Part shown: positions 8,376 to 16,224 of the stretch, piece by piece
How the letters are laid out: each line of letters starts with the position of its first letter
Numbering within the stretch: the stretch's first letter is position 1
Assembly (NCBI RefSeq): GCF_900157385.1
Contig: NZ_LT717701.1
Location: 2,917,331-2,981,330, forward strand
Length of the DNA: 64,000 nucleotides
Reading direction: 5' to 3'
Origin: Mycobacterium terramassiliense
GTDB taxonomy: Bacteria; Actinomycetota; Actinomycetes; Mycobacteriales; Mycobacteriaceae
Translations under genes and position numbers: made by a program
The notes under the pieces: model-generated
Database searches by the model: none
What the model was told of the DNA's origin: nothing
What the model saw: only the letters and a program-made list of their open reading frames with translations

Positions 8376-9083
8376 GTGAGCGTTCGCATCCGGCGGGTGA
8401 CGACGACCCGCGCGGGCGGGGTCTCGGCGCCGCCGTTCGACACCTTCAACCTCGGCGACCACGTCGGCGACGACCCGGCCGCGGTGGCCGCGAACCGGAA
8501 GCGGCTCGCGGCCGCCGTGGGCCTGGGCGCCCACCGGATCGTGTGGATGAACCAGGTCCATGGTGATCGGGTCGAGGCGGTCGACGGCCCGCGGAGCGCC
8601 GCCGTGGACGAGACCGACGCATTGGTGACCGGAACGGCGCGCCTGGCGCTGGCGGTGGTCACCGCCGACTGCGTGCCGGTGTTGCTGGCCGACGCGCGTG
8701 CCGGCGTGATCGCCGCGGTGCACGCCGGCCGCGTCGGCGCGCAGCGCGGGGTGGTGGCGCGCGCGGTCGAGGCGATGGAAGCGCGCGGCGCGCAGGCCGG
8801 CGACATCTCGGCCCTGCTCGGCCCGGCGGTCAGCGGTCGCAACTACGAAGTGCCCGCCGCGATGGCCGACGAGGTCGAGGCGGCGTTGCCGGGCAGCCGC
8901 ACCACCACCGCGGCCGGCACCCCCGGACTTGACCTGCGCGCCGGAATCGCTTGCCAGCTGCGCGATTTGGGCGTGACGGCGATCGACATAGATCCGCGCT
9001 GCACGGTGGAGGACCCGGCCTTGTTCAGTCATCGCCGGGACGCTCCGACCGGGCGGCTGGCTTCGCTGATCTGGATGGAGTGA
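8376..9083 (+). CDS. pgeF: PgeF-type peptidoglycan editing factor (YfiH/LACC1 family)
   Basis: The family is a multicopper-oxidase-like fold; E. coli PgeF corrects mis-incorporated residues in peptidoglycan precursors, and other members have been linked to purine-nucleoside chemistry. The putative metal/active-site residues are present: His in MNQVHGDRVE, Cys in TADCVPVLLAD and His in VHAGRVGAQRG, with GPAVSGRNYEVP downstream. GTG 8376 has GATACT six nt upstream, a leaderless-type arrangement. A TTG at 8295 preceded by GAGGG would give a longer protein and cannot be excluded. It lies between ftsZ and the PLP-binding gene. Confidence 0.88.
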   Translation: MSVRIRRVTTTRAGGVSAPPFDTFNLGDHVGDDPAAVAANRKRLAAAVGLGAHRIVWMNQVHGDRVEAVDGPRSAAVDETDALVTGTARLALAVVTADCVPVLLADARAGVIAAVHAGRVGAQRGVVARAVEAMEARGAQAGDISALLGPAVSGRNYEVPAAMADEVEAALPGSRTTTAAGTPGLDLRAGIACQLRDLGVTAIDIDPRCTVEDPALFSHRRDAPTGRLASLIWME

Positions 9084-9087
9084 CGGC

Positions 9088-9870
9088 GTGGCGGGGGACA
9101 TGCCGGCCCACGAGTTGGGTGACCGCGAATCCGAATTGACGCACGCGTTGGCCGCGGTGCGATCGCGACTTGCGGCGGCCGCGGAAGCGGCGGGTCGCAA
9201 TGTCAGCGAAATTGAACTTCTCCCTATTACCAAATTCTTTCCAGCAACCGACGTTGCGATTTTGTCTCGATTGGGTTGTCGGTGCGTTGGCGAATCTCGC
9301 GATCAGGAAGCCACGGCGAAGGTCGCCGAAGTCGCCCGGTTGGCCGGCAGTTCCGGGCGAGACGACTTGCGGAATATGCACTGGCACATGGTGGGCCGGA
9401 TTCAGCGGAACAAGGCGCGGTCACTGGCGCAATGGGCGCACACCGCCCACTCGGTCGACAGCGCGCGCCTGGTCGCCGCGCTCGACCGGGCGGCGTCGGC
9501 GGCGCTGGCCGACGGGCGCCGGCAGGAGCCGCTGCGCGTCTACGTCGAGATCAGCCTGGACGGCGACGTGTCGCGCGGCGGCGTCGACGTCACCACGACC
9601 GGCGCCGTCGACGAGGTGTGCGCGCAGGTCGAGGACTCACCAAGCCTGGAACTGCTGGGGCTGATGGGCATCCCGCCGCTGGACTGGGACCCCGCGCGCG
9701 CCTTCGACCTGCTGCGATCCGAGCACCGCCGGGTGCTGGAATCGCACCCGCACGCGCGGGGACTGTCCGCCGGCATGTCCAACGACTTCGAAATAGCCGT
9801 CAAACATGGTTCGACATGTGTGCGTGTCGGTACCGCGCTATTGGGTCCGAGGCGGCTACCGTCACCGTGA
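9088..9870 (+). CDS. YggS/PLPBP-family pyridoxal phosphate homeostasis protein
   Basis: This is a PLP-carrying, alanine-racemase-fold protein thought to buffer cellular PLP; no catalytic activity is established for the family. The PLP lysine lies in LLPITKFFPATDV near residue 50. WHMVGRIQRNK, SVDSARL, GLMGIPP and GLSAGMSNDFEIAVKHG (phosphate-binding end) complete the fold. GTG 9088 follows pgeF by 4 nt. The coding stretch 9195-9300 is noticeably AT-rich compared with the rest of the gene. Confidence 0.9.
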   Translation: MAGDMPAHELGDRESELTHALAAVRSRLAAAAEAAGRNVSEIELLPITKFFPATDVAILSRLGCRCVGESRDQEATAKVAEVARLAGSSGRDDLRNMHWHMVGRIQRNKARSLAQWAHTAHSVDSARLVAALDRAASAALADGRRQEPLRVYVEISLDGDVSRGGVDVTTTGAVDEVCAQVEDSPSLELLGLMGIPPLDWDPARAFDLLRSEHRRVLESHPHARGLSAGMSNDFEIAVKHGSTCVRVGTALLGPRRLPSP

Positions 9871-9936
9871 GTAGTCACTGTAGTCACATCTTCATCACAG
9901 ACACCAATATTCCCAGGGGCTAGAAGGGTTTACGCG

Positions 9937-10581
9937 ATGAGCACACTGCACAAAGTCAAGGCCTACTTCGGTATGGCTCCGATGGAGGACTACGACGACG
10001 AGTACTACGACGACCGGGCTCCCTCCCGCGGCTTCCCGCGCCCCCGGTTCGACGACGGCTACGGCCGCTATGACGGGCGCGACTACGACGACCCGCGGGG
10101 CGAGCCGGCCGACTACCCGCCGACCGGCGGCTACCGCGGCGGCTACGCCGACGAGGGGCGCTACGGCCCCGTTCATCCGCGCGAATTCGAGCGGCCCGAG
10201 ATGAGCCGCCCGCGCCTCGGTTCGTGGTTGCGCAATTCCACCCGCGGTGCGCTGGCGATGGACCCGCGTCGGATGGCGATGCTGTTCGAAGAGGGCAGCC
10301 CGCTGTCGAAGATCACGACGCTGCGGCCCAAGGACTACAGCGAGGCGCGCACCATCGGCGAACGGTTCCGCGACGGCACCCCGGTGATCATGGACCTGGT
10401 GTCGATGGACAACGCCGACGCCAAGCGGCTGGTCGACTTCGCCGCCGGCCTGGCCTTCGCGTTGCGCGGGTCGTTCGACAAGGTCGCGACCAAGGTGTTC
10501 CTGCTGTCGCCCCCCGACGTCGACGTCTCACCGGAGGAGCGTCGCCGGATCGCCGAAACCGGCTTCTACGCCTACCAGTAG
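9937..10581 (+). CDS. sepF: SepF, FtsZ membrane anchor and bundling protein
   Basis: SepF is the essential actinobacterial FtsZ anchor. The N-terminal amphipathic helix MSTLHKVKAYFGM is followed by an acidic, Tyr/Asp/Arg/Pro-rich linker (residues 15-105). The C-terminal SepF domain begins at about residue 120 (ITTLRPKDYSEARTIGERFRDG) and includes GLAFALRGSFDKVATKVFLLSP. AGAAGGG lies upstream of ATG 9937. The 214-residue length agrees with mycobacterial orthologues. Confidence 0.93.
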   Translation: MSTLHKVKAYFGMAPMEDYDDEYYDDRAPSRGFPRPRFDDGYGRYDGRDYDDPRGEPADYPPTGGYRGGYADEGRYGPVHPREFERPEMSRPRLGSWLRNSTRGALAMDPRRMAMLFEEGSPLSKITTLRPKDYSEARTIGERFRDGTPVIMDLVSMDNADAKRLVDFAAGLAFALRGSFDKVATKVFLLSPPDVDVSPEERRRIAETGFYAYQ

Positions 10582-10702
10582 ACGCACCCGTTCCCGCGGC
10601 TTAGCGGGTCAGCGCACGTGAGATGTGTGCCCGCTCCCGAGAATCGGTACGCTGGCGCCTGACATTCGGGTCATCTCATCGCTAAGGTCGGGGCTTGTAG
10701 AG

Positions 10703-10993
10703 TTGGTGCTGTTTTTTCAGATCCTTGGGTTTGCGCTGTTCATCTTCTGGCTGCTGCTCATCGCCCGGGTCGTCGTCGAGTTCATCCGCTCGTTCAGCCG
10801 CGACTGGCATCCCACCGGCCTCACCGTGGTGATCCTGGAGATCATCATGTCGATCACCGATCCGCCGGTGAAGCTGCTGCGGCGCCTGATCCCACAGCTC
10901 ACCATCGGAGCGGTGCGTTTCGACCTGTCGATCATGGTGCTGCTGCTGGTCGCGTTCATCGGCATGCAGCTGGCGTTCGGCGCCGCGGCGTGA
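10703..10993 (+). CDS. YggT-family small membrane protein
   Basis: This 96-residue protein has two hydrophobic hairpins: residues 2-25 (LFFQILGFALFIFWLLLIARVVVEF) and 68-92 (LSIMVLLLVAFIGMQLAFG). Between them lies the family block RDWHPTG with VTDPPVK-like SITDPPVKLLRRLIPQ. The function is not established; the family sits in division clusters of Gram-positive bacteria. TTG 10703 is chosen because it yields the compact form seen in mycobacteria. An upstream in-frame start at 10625 would add 26 non-hydrophobic residues that do not resemble the family. Confidence 0.85.
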   Translation: MVLFFQILGFALFIFWLLLIARVVVEFIRSFSRDWHPTGLTVVILEIIMSITDPPVKLLRRLIPQLTIGAVRFDLSIMVLLLVAFIGMQLAFGAAA

Positions 10994-11035
10994 GCGATGC
11001 CGCGGCCGGTGGCCTGGAGACGGTTCGGCCACGTT

Positions 11036-11150
11036 TTAGTGTCGGTTCGGGCGCCGCAATTTAAAAATTTTAAGGGTTTGGATTTTATTGGTCTTAGTGT
11101 GTGAAATTGGATCTTAATTATCGGGCTAATCGGCTACCGCCGAGTCTGGT
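11036..11150. other. AT-rich intergenic patch before wag31
   Basis: Runs such as AATTTAAAAATTTTAA and TTGGATTTTATTGGTC give this 115-nt stretch far lower GC than its surroundings. No open frame of note crosses it. It lies upstream of the wag31 promoter and could be a nucleoid-protein site or a promoter-proximal UP-like region. Confidence 0.5.
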
Positions 11151-11169
11151 GTGACAGGATGGACGGCAG

Positions 11170-11200
11170 TTGCACGACGGCAACCACTCCGTTCTACACT
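11170..11200 (+). promoter_or_regulatory. candidate wag31 promoter
   Basis: TTGCAC (11170-11175) and TACACT (11195-11200) are separated by 19 nt. Together they would place the transcript start about 30 nt before the GAGGGG ribosome site of wag31. The spacing is one or two nt longer than ideal. Confidence 0.4.
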
Positions 11201-11237
11201 TTCCAGATCGTTTGACAGGAACTCGAGGGGACGAACA

Positions 11238-12050
11238 ATGCCGCTTACACCAGCCGACGTCCACAATGTGGCGTTCAGTAAGCCGCCGATCGGCAAGCGC
11301 GGTTACAACGAAGACGAGGTCGACGCCTTTCTCGACCTGGTGGAAAACGAGCTGACGCGGCTCATCGAGGAGAACTCCGATCTGCGTCAACGGATTGAGG
11401 AGCTGGACCGCGAGCTGGCCGCGGGTGGGGGCGGCGGCGCCGCACAGCCCACCCAGGCGATCCCGGCCTTCGAGCCCGAGCCCGAGCCCGTCAAACCCGC
11501 GCCGGTCGTCGCGCCCCCGGCGCCCCCGGCGCCCGCGGCGTCGCAGGGAACCAACGAGGAACAGGCACTGAAGGCCGCGCGGGTGCTGAGCCTGGCCCAG
11601 GACACCGCCGACCGGCTGACCAGCACCGCCAAGGCCGAATCGGACAAGATGCTGGCCGACGCCCGCGCCAACGCGGAGCAGATCGTCAGCGAGGCCCGTC
11701 AGACCGCCGAGACCACGGTCACCGAGGCCCGGCAGCGCGCGGACGCGATGCTGGCCGACGCCCAGACCCGCTCGGAGACCCAGTTGCGCCAGGCCCAGGA
11801 GAAGGCCGACGCCCTGCAGGCCGACGCCGAACGCAAGCACTCCGAAATCATGGGAACCATCAACCAGCAGCGCACCGTGCTGGAAGGCCGCCTCGAGCAG
11901 CTGCGCACCTTCGAACGCGAATACCGCACCCGGCTCAAGACCTACCTGGAATCCCAGCTGGAGGAACTCGGCCAGCGTGGATCGGCGGCGCCCGTCGACT
12001 CCAGCGCCGACGCCGGCGGGTTCGACCAATTCAATCGGGGTAATAACTAG
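11238..12050 (+). CDS. wag31: Wag31 (DivIVA), polar growth scaffold
   Basis: Wag31 is the coiled-coil scaffold that marks poles and directs tip growth. The conserved DivIVA head (MPLTPADVHNVAFSKPPIGKR) is followed by the first coiled coil to about residue 62. Next comes a Gly/Pro-rich linker (62-112) holding PTQAIPAFEP, whose Thr72 matches the site phosphorylated by PknA in M. tuberculosis. A long C-terminal coiled coil rich in Ala/Glu/Arg/Gln runs to residue 252. ATG 11238 has GAGGGG seven nt upstream. The 270-residue length is slightly longer than usual, owing to the linker. Confidence 0.96.
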   Translation: MPLTPADVHNVAFSKPPIGKRGYNEDEVDAFLDLVENELTRLIEENSDLRQRIEELDRELAAGGGGGAAQPTQAIPAFEPEPEPVKPAPVVAPPAPPAPAASQGTNEEQALKAARVLSLAQDTADRLTSTAKAESDKMLADARANAEQIVSEARQTAETTVTEARQRADAMLADAQTRSETQLRQAQEKADALQADAERKHSEIMGTINQQRTVLEGRLEQLRTFEREYRTRLKTYLESQLEELGQRGSAAPVDSSADAGGFDQFNRGNN

Positions 12051-12145
12051 CCGGGCGGCGTGCCGGGGTGCTCGCCAGGGTTCAAGCGCGGCACACTAGC
12101 CTGCAGTAGACCTGGCAGTCTCCCTTGTCGGCTGGAGGATGACCG

Positions 12146-12502
12146 ATGCTGATCATTGCGCTGGTACTCGCCCTGATTGGGCTCGTCGCGTTGGTGTTCG
12201 CGGTGGTCACCAGCAACGAGCTGGTCGCGTGGGTGTGCATCGGAGCCAGCGTCATCGGGGTGGTGCTGCTGATCATCGACGCGTTGCGGGAACGCCAGCG
12301 TCGCGACGCCGTCGGCGAAGTGCACGACGTGGATGAAGCCGGCGACGCCGAGGAAGCCCCGGTCGACTACCCCGAAGGGGTTCCCGACGAGGGCCAGCAG
12401 CCGGGCGCCGAGGGCGCTGTCGACGAGTCGGCGCAGGGCCCGGAGACCAGCGACGAGCCGGCGGTGCCCGCCGAGGGCCGCGGGGACGACCGGGCGACCT
12501 AG
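12146..12502 (+). CDS. small two-helix membrane protein with acidic tail
   Basis: The 118-residue product has two N-terminal membrane helices (residues 1-22 and 28-48) and a long acidic, Pro/Glu/Ala-rich cytoplasmic tail. It matches the conserved mycobacterial gene that follows wag31 in M. tuberculosis (Rv2144c position). The function is unknown. GGAGGAT precedes ATG 12146. Its last 4 nt overlap the convergent phosphoribosyltransferase-like gene. Confidence 0.8.
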   Translation: MLIIALVLALIGLVALVFAVVTSNELVAWVCIGASVIGVVLLIIDALRERQRRDAVGEVHDVDEAGDAEEAPVDYPEGVPDEGQQPGAEGAVDESAQGPETSDEPAVPAEGRGDDRAT

Positions 12503-13185
12503 CCGGTCGGCGTACTGAGCAGCTCGCGCACCTCATCGTCACTGACCTGGCGAAAGTCGGCGTATACCTGCCCGACGGCCTCGAACCCGGGCGGCATGGT
12601 GGCGCACACCACGTCGTCGGCTTCCCGCCCGATCTCGCGGCAGGTGGACGCGGGTCCGACGGGCACCGCCACGACGATTGACCGCGGCCCCGCGGCCCGC
12701 AGGGCGCGGACGGCGGCCAGCATGCTCGCGCCGGTGGCGATGCCGTCGTCGACCAGGATCACCGTCTTGCCGCGCGGGTCGGACAGGGGCCGCTCGCCTC
12801 GGTAGGCCTGCTCGCGCCGGTTGAGTTCGGCCGTCTCGCTGGCGATCACCTCGCGCACCTGGTCGTCGGTGATGCGCAGGTTGGCGACGACGTTGTCGTT
12901 CATCACGACGCCGCCGCCGCTGGCCAGCGCGCCCATCGCCAGCTCCGACCAGCGCGGGACCCCGAGCTTGCGCACCAGAAACACGTCCAGCGGGGCGTGC
13001 AGCGCCGCGGCGACTTCCCAGGCCACGGGCACCCCGCCGCGCGCCAGCCCGAAGACCAGGACGCCGTCTTTGTCGCGGTAGGACGCCAACTCCTCGGCCA
13101 GCACGCGCCCGGCCTCACGACGGTCGCGGAACGTGCGCGTCGCCGTTCGCCGGAGGAAGCCGCTGGGTGGGTTCATGGGTCGCAT
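12499..13185 (-). CDS. phosphoribosyltransferase-fold protein
   Basis: A type I PRTase fold is indicated by the PRPP-binding loop VILVDDGIATGAS (residues 139-151). FGLARGGVPVAWEVA precedes it and a C-terminal FRQVSDDEV follows. Members of this stand-alone family are often annotated as predicted phosphoribosyltransferases of unknown substrate; several are fused to or near dienelactone hydrolases. Here it is a single gene transcribed against wag31 and its neighbour. The 228-residue length is normal. Confidence 0.85.
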   Translation of the reverse strand: MRPMNPPSGFLRRTATRTFRDRREAGRVLAEELASYRDKDGVLVFGLARGGVPVAWEVAAALHAPLDVFLVRKLGVPRWSELAMGALASGGGVVMNDNVVANLRITDDQVREVIASETAELNRREQAYRGERPLSDPRGKTVILVDDGIATGASMLAAVRALRAAGPRSIVVAVPVGPASTCREIGREADDVVCATMPPGFEAVGQVYADFRQVSDDEVRELLSTPTG

Positions 13186-13285
13186 TCGGGGCCGGTGGCC
13201 CTTCCCAGGCTAGTCGTGCCGAGCCGCGTCCGTCAGGACCGTTGCGAAGTCTGTTGCGCGGCAGGCTGATTCCCGACGTCATTGC

Positions 13286-13310
13286 CGTACTACGTCACAC
13301 GTACTAGCTT
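13286..13310 (+). promoter_or_regulatory. direct repeats and -10 at the padR start
   Basis: CGTACTA occurs at 13286-13292 and again at 13300-13306, a 14-nt period. The second copy overlaps the -10-like TAGCTT (13305-13310), which lies 7 nt before GTG 13318. This layout suits autoregulation by the PadR protein. Confidence 0.4.
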
Positions 13311-13317
13311 GAACGAT

Positions 13318-13644
13318 GTGGCGAGGCCCAACGATCCCGGCGTGCTGATCCTGACCAGCCTGGCGTCCGGGCCCAAGCACGGGTATGCGCTGGCGCGCGA
13401 CATCGAGGCGTTCTCCGGCGCGGCGCTGGGTCCGGGGACCCTCTACGGGGCGATCACCCGCCTGGAAGAGCGGGGCCTCATCGAGCCCCTGCAACAGGAC
13501 CAACGGCGGCGGCCGTATCGGCTGACCGCGGCGGGGCGGGCCGAGCTCTCCGCGGCGGTGCGCGAGTTGGGCGCGATCGTCGACGAGGGCGCCCGAAGGT
13601 TGGGCCTTCCGCTGGGCACCCCGCGGCCGGGCTGGTCGGTATGA
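13318..13644 (+). CDS. PadR-family transcriptional regulator
   Basis: This winged-helix repressor has a core LTSLASGPKHGYALARDIEAFSG, then LGPGTLYGAITRLEERGLIEP (recognition helix and wing), and a short C-terminal helix AGRAELSAAVREL. It has 108 residues from GTG 13318. An upstream in-frame ATG at 13282 would include promoter-like repeats and is disfavoured. The stop overlaps the next start by 4 nt, so regulator and membrane protein form one unit. The regulated signal cannot be told from sequence. Confidence 0.87.
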   Translation: MARPNDPGVLILTSLASGPKHGYALARDIEAFSGAALGPGTLYGAITRLEERGLIEPLQQDQRRRPYRLTAAGRAELSAAVRELGAIVDEGARRLGLPLGTPRPGWSV

Positions 13645-14021
13645 ACGCCGACGATGCGCGGCGGGCGCTGCGCTGGTATCCGCGGGCCTGGCGCCGCCGC
13701 TACGGCGACGAGCTGGTGGCCTTGCTGGAGGACATGTTCGGCGATGAGCCGCTGTCCCGTCGCTGCCGGATATCGCTGATGTGGTCAGGCACGACCGAAA
13801 GGATGTACGAGATGAGTCGGCGCTTTCGCAAAACGTATGCGGGCTACAGCGTTGCCTGCGCGGTGGTATGGGCCGTGATCCTGGCCACGGTGTCGTCGAC
13901 GGCGGACAGCTCCACCCGGCACACGCTCATGCTGGTTTTCGGGGGCTGGTGGATCGGGTGGCTGTCGGCGACGATCGCCAGGGCCGTCTATCCGCCGCCG
14001 AAACGGCGTGTCGGTCCCTGA
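13641..14021 (+). CDS. PadR-coupled small membrane protein
   Basis: This 126-residue protein of unknown function starts MNADDARRALRWYPRAWRRRYGDEL, a head common in proteins encoded beside PadR regulators in actinobacteria. Two hydrophobic segments follow (about 69-86 and 96-113). ATG 13641 overlaps the padR stop (ATGA). The arrangement suggests the membrane protein is the repressor's main target or sensor; that is inference. Confidence 0.75.
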   Translation: MNADDARRALRWYPRAWRRRYGDELVALLEDMFGDEPLSRRCRISLMWSGTTERMYEMSRRFRKTYAGYSVACAVVWAVILATVSSTADSSTRHTLMLVFGGWWIGWLSATIARAVYPPPKRRVGP

Positions 14022-14055
14022 CAAAGGCCCAGCGGGAGCCCTCGACAGGAAAGTG

Positions 14056-14141
14056 TGTCCGAGGGGGGACTTGAACCCCCACGCCCATTAGTAGGGCACT
14101 AGCACCTCAAGCTAGCGCGTCTGCCATTCCGCCACTCGGAC
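14056..14141 (-). tRNA. tRNA-Leu (anticodon GAG)
   Basis: Read on the minus strand, the 7-bp acceptor stem GTCCGAG pairs with CTCGGAC. The anticodon stem CTAGC/GCTAG encloses TTGAGGT, giving anticodon GAG. A long variable arm (TGCCCTACTAATGGGCG region) marks a class II tRNA, and the T-arm GGGGGTTCAAGTCCCCC is canonical. The CCA end is not encoded. Length is 86 nt. Confidence 0.95.
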
Positions 14142-14259
14142 AAGACCCAACGAGAGTTGGCAGCTAAGGCTATCGGATCGGGCCGCACAGACCCAACCCA
14201 GCTCACCGGCCGCGGCGGGCCCGAGCCCGGCGGGCCGCGCAGTGGTAGGAAAGGTGGTT

Positions 14260-15612
14260 GTGACCATCGATACTGGGGCCGTCGACCCTGCCGATCCCCG
14301 CGACGATGTGGTCCAGGTGGTCAGCCGATTGATCCGGTTCGATACCACCAATACCGGCGAACCCGAGACCACGCAAGGCGAGGCCGAGTGCGCGCAGTGG
14401 GTCGCCGAGCAGCTCCAAGAGGTCGGCTATTTGCCGCAATACGTCGAATCCGGTGCACCGGGGCGCGGCAACGTCATCGTCCGCCTCAGCGGCGCGGACA
14501 GCTCGCGCGGCGCCCTGCTGATCCATGGGCATCTCGACGTGGTGCCGGCCGAGCCGGCGGATTGGACCGTGCACCCGTTTTCGGGCGCGGTCCGGGACGG
14601 CTACGTGTGGGGCCGCGGCGCGGTCGACATGAAGGACATGGTCGGCATGATGATCGTGGTCGCCCGGCAGCTGAAGCGCGCCGGCATCGTGCCGCCCCGT
14701 GACCTGGTGTTCGCGTTCCTTGCCGACGAGGAGCACGGCGGCCACTACGGGGCCCAATGGCTGGTCGACCACCGGCCCGAGCTGTTCGCCGGCGTCACCG
14801 AGGCGATCGGCGAAGTGGGTGGGTTCTCGCTGACCGTGCCGCGCCGCGACGGGGGCGAACGCCGGCTGTATCTGATCGAGACGGCCGAGAAAGGGCTGTC
14901 GTGGATGCGGCTGACCGCCCGGGGCCCGGCCGGGCACGGGTCGATGGTGCACGACCACAACGCCGTCACGGCCGTCGCCGAGGCGGTCGCCCGCCTGGGA
15001 CGGCACCAGTTTCCGCTCGTGGTGACCGATACCGTCGCGCAGTTCCTGGCCGTCGTCAGCGAGGAGACCGGGCTGACGTTCGACCTCGAGTCGGACGACC
15101 TGGCGGGAACCATCGAAAAGCTTGGCCCGACGGCCCGCATGCTCAAGGCCGTGCTGCACGACACCGCGAATCCCACCATGCTGAAGGCCGGGTACAAGGC
15201 CAACGTCATCCCCGGCTCGGCCGAGGCGGTGGTGGACTGCCGCATCCTTCCGGGCCGCAAGGCCGCGTTCGAGGCCGAGGTCGACGAGTTGATCGGCCCC
15301 AACGTGACCCGGGAATGGATCAGGGACTTCTCGTCGTACGAGACCACCTTCGACGGCGATCTGGTCGACGCCATGAACGCCGCGGTGTTGGCGCTCGACC
15401 CGGACGGGCGCACGGTGCCCTACATGATGTCCGGTGGTACCGACGCGAAAGCTTTCGCGCGCTTGGGTATTCGCTGCTTTGGCTTCAGCCCGCTGCGGTT
15501 GCCGCCGGATCTGGATTTCAGCGCGCTGTTCCACGGCGTCGACGAACGGGTACCCATCGATGCGCTGAGGTTCGGCACCGAGGTGCTGGCGCACTTCCTG
15601 ACACACTGCTAG
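14260..15612 (+). CDS. M20-family metallopeptidase (dipeptidase/deacylase-like)
   Basis: This is a zinc hydrolase of the M20/ArgE/DapE superfamily. Metal ligands are visible in LLIHGHLDVVP (His, Asp), GRGAVDMKDMV (bridging Asp), LADEEHGGHYG (Glu-Glu) and the C-terminal FHGVDERVP (His). The dimerisation domain lies between about residues 215 and 330 (GPAGHGSMVHDHNAV). The substrate is unknown. GTG 14260 has GGAAAGG five nt upstream; in-frame GTGs at 14242 and 14254 are alternatives. The downstream PEBP gene starts 45 nt later with its own ribosome site. Confidence 0.88.
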   Translation: MTIDTGAVDPADPRDDVVQVVSRLIRFDTTNTGEPETTQGEAECAQWVAEQLQEVGYLPQYVESGAPGRGNVIVRLSGADSSRGALLIHGHLDVVPAEPADWTVHPFSGAVRDGYVWGRGAVDMKDMVGMMIVVARQLKRAGIVPPRDLVFAFLADEEHGGHYGAQWLVDHRPELFAGVTEAIGEVGGFSLTVPRRDGGERRLYLIETAEKGLSWMRLTARGPAGHGSMVHDHNAVTAVAEAVARLGRHQFPLVVTDTVAQFLAVVSEETGLTFDLESDDLAGTIEKLGPTARMLKAVLHDTANPTMLKAGYKANVIPGSAEAVVDCRILPGRKAAFEAEVDELIGPNVTREWIRDFSSYETTFDGDLVDAMNAAVLALDPDGRTVPYMMSGGTDAKAFARLGIRCFGFSPLRLPPDLDFSALFHGVDERVPIDALRFGTEVLAHFLTHC

Positions 15613-15657
15613 TCGGAAAAGAAGGCTAGTTGAATCGACGATTAGAGAGGACCGCCC

Positions 15658-16188
15658 ATGAGCCTGCCGGCCGACCCGTATGACGCGCTGCCCAAGCTGC
15701 CGCTGTTCAGCCTGAACTCGAACTCGATCACCAACGGTCAGCCGCTGGCGACTCCGCAGATCAGCGGGATCATGGGCGCCGGGGGAGAGGATGTCAGCCC
15801 GCAGTTGAGCTGGTCGGGATTTCCGGAGGAGACCCGCAGCTTCGCGGTCACCGTCTACGACCCGGACGCGCCGACGTTGTCCGGCTTCTGGCACTGGGCG
15901 GTGGCCAACCTGCCGGCCGAGGTCACCGAGCTGCCCGACAACGCCGGTGACGGCAGCGAGCTGCCGGGCGGCGCCCTGACCCTGGTCAACGACGCCGGCA
16001 TGCGCCGGTACGTCGGCGCCGCGCCGCCGCCGGGCCACGGTCCGCATCGTTACTACGTCGCCGTGCACGCCGTCGATGTCGACAAACTCGACCTGCTCGA
16101 GGACGCGAGTCCAGCTTTCCTCGGATTCAACCTGTTCCAGCACGCGATTGCCCGCGCGTACATTTACGGCACGTACGAACAGAAATAG
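15658..16188 (+). CDS. PEBP (RKIP)-family phospholipid-binding protein
   Basis: This 176-residue phosphatidylethanolamine-binding protein fold has the ligand-pocket motifs YDPDAPTLSGFWHWAVANLP and GHGPHRYYVAVHAVD. The M. tuberculosis orthologue at this locus is a small soluble PEBP whose cellular role is not settled. There is no signal peptide. GAGAGGA precedes ATG 15658. The head SNSITNGQPL and central SPQLSWSGFPEETRSFAVTVY match bacterial PEBPs. Confidence 0.93.
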   Translation: MSLPADPYDALPKLPLFSLNSNSITNGQPLATPQISGIMGAGGEDVSPQLSWSGFPEETRSFAVTVYDPDAPTLSGFWHWAVANLPAEVTELPDNAGDGSELPGGALTLVNDAGMRRYVGAAPPPGHGPHRYYVAVHAVDVDKLDLLEDASPAFLGFNLFQHAIARAYIYGTYEQK

Positions 16189-16224
16189 CCTCGATCACCC
16201 GCAAAGGTGCAACCACCGACGGCT

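Noticed and set aside
14203..16143. Antisense frame of 646 codons opposite the M20 peptidase
   Set aside because: No recognisable motif and it crosses two genes with strong family matches on the plus strand.
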